A DNA stretch of 23,240 nucleotides from Daphnia carinata. Its lineage: Eukaryota; Arthropoda; Branchiopoda; Diplostraca; Daphniidae. The DNA is taken from assembly GCF_022539665.2 (NCBI RefSeq), contig NW_026712532.1:1-23240 (forward strand), in the 5' to 3' direction. This document shows, piece by piece, positions 23,186-23,240 of this stretch. Under the pieces are notes generated by a model, which worked only from the letters and a program-made list of their open reading frames with translations, was not told the DNA's origin and did not search any database. Each line of letters opens with the position of its first letter. Position 1 is the stretch's first letter. Position numbers and translations under genes: made by a program.

Positions 23186-23240
23186 TGTGAATATAGTATG
23201 AATCAGTTTCATGATCTATATTCAATATCAAATACACGTG
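23186..23240. repeat. Degenerate, cut last unit
   Basis: The unit reads 1-15, then 20-44 of a B type with CTATATTC, then 49-63, with 16-19 and 45-48 missing and TACACGTG for TATACGTG. Three or four changes in 55 bp make it more decayed than any unit in the 250 before it, which could mean that the array edge is near. The window ends within the unit. Confidence 0.75.

Larger units (their letters stand above)
1..23240. repeat. 70-bp satellite array, about 332 tandem units
   Basis: The entire window is a head-to-tail array of a 70-bp monomer that begins TGTGAATA and ends GTGTATTCAA. Walking the unit starts from 1 to 23186 gives 332 units with no interruption by other sequence. About 294 are exactly 70 bp. 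GC is 20/70 for type A and 19/70 for type B. There is usually one CpG per unit, in TATACGTGTA. Because 70 is not a multiple of 3, any reading frame passes through all three phases of the monomer and meets stops, so no long ORF can persist. Size and uniformity suggest a eukaryotic satellite, perhaps centromeric or heterochromatic; that role is inference. I do not recognise the family. All units have the same orientation. Confidence 0.98.
20632..23240. repeat. Zone 5: A/B and B-rich right end
   Basis: The zone begins at the 99-bp rearranged unit and runs to the degenerate last unit. Runs of consecutive B units occur (20731-20940, 22139-22416, 22976-23185). Only two B-left/A-right units of the 69-bp kind are present (20941, 22417), plus units with GTTATACAATGAG at 21010 and 22069. 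Indels of larger size (21639, 22279) are also found here. Confidence 0.65.

Noticed and set aside
1-23240. CRISPR-like layout (about 33 bp constant, about 37 bp variable)
   Set aside because: The variable parts are not unique spacers; they are a few near-identical haplotypes repeated hundreds of times, and there is no cas gene or leader.
1-23240. Trypanosome 70-bp repeats next to VSG genes
   Set aside because: Only the period agrees. I see no TTA-rich triplet tract or adjacent gene, and the length alone is not evidence of relation.
1-23240. Telomeric repeat array
   Set aside because: The unit is long and not G-rich on either strand, and no short telomere motif is present. A subtelomeric location remains possible but is not shown.
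1-23240. Array as a pure assembly artefact
   Set aside because: The ordered private variants and distinct zones are unlikely from collapsed or looped assembly, though the exact copy number and rare mixed units do need read support.

Overview
The whole window is one tandem satellite array. The repeat unit is 70 bp, and I count 332 head-to-tail units from base 1 to base 23240, the last cut by the window end at 55 bp. I see no gene, RNA gene, transposon or unique flanking sequence. About 294 units are exactly 70 bp; about 37 have a changed length (34 to 99 bp). GC is about 27-29% per unit. A uniform, gene-free array of more than 23 kb points to a eukaryotic chromosome (centromeric, pericentromeric, subtelomeric or other heterochromatin). 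I do not recognise the repeat and cannot name the organism.

Unit numbering: position 1 is the first base of TGTGAATA, as at base 1 of the window. Two main monomers differ at eight positions (13, 15, 19, 21, 23, 31, 32, 49). Type A has a,g,c,g,g / a,t / c. Type B has g,t,g,a,c / t,g / t. A and B often alternate, giving a 140-bp dimer. A third common form, H, has a B left half and an A right half. Positions 50-70 plus 1-12 are nearly invariant; most variation lies between 13 and 49. The conserved half carries a 15-bp interrupted palindrome across each unit boundary.

Layout: (1) 1 to about 5508: A and B units with many private variants shared in blocks, so that nested segmental duplications can be traced (1-420 recurs at 5053-5472 with three differences). 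(2) About 5509-12647: rich in H units and the only zone with 71-bp junction units. (3) 12648-16853: mostly A/B alternation, few H. (4) 16854-20631: H-rich again. (5) 20632-23240: A/B, B-rich, ending in a degenerate unit that may mark the approach to an array edge. The change from zone 1 to zone 2 falls inside a single rearranged unit (5473-5551).

The strongest unexplained signals are a clustering of length-changing junctions at unit positions 25-39, the near absence of the A-left/B-right combination although three other combinations are common, and the contrast between an invariant half and a shuffled half of the monomer. I find no evidence for a coding system, CRISPR or mobile element.
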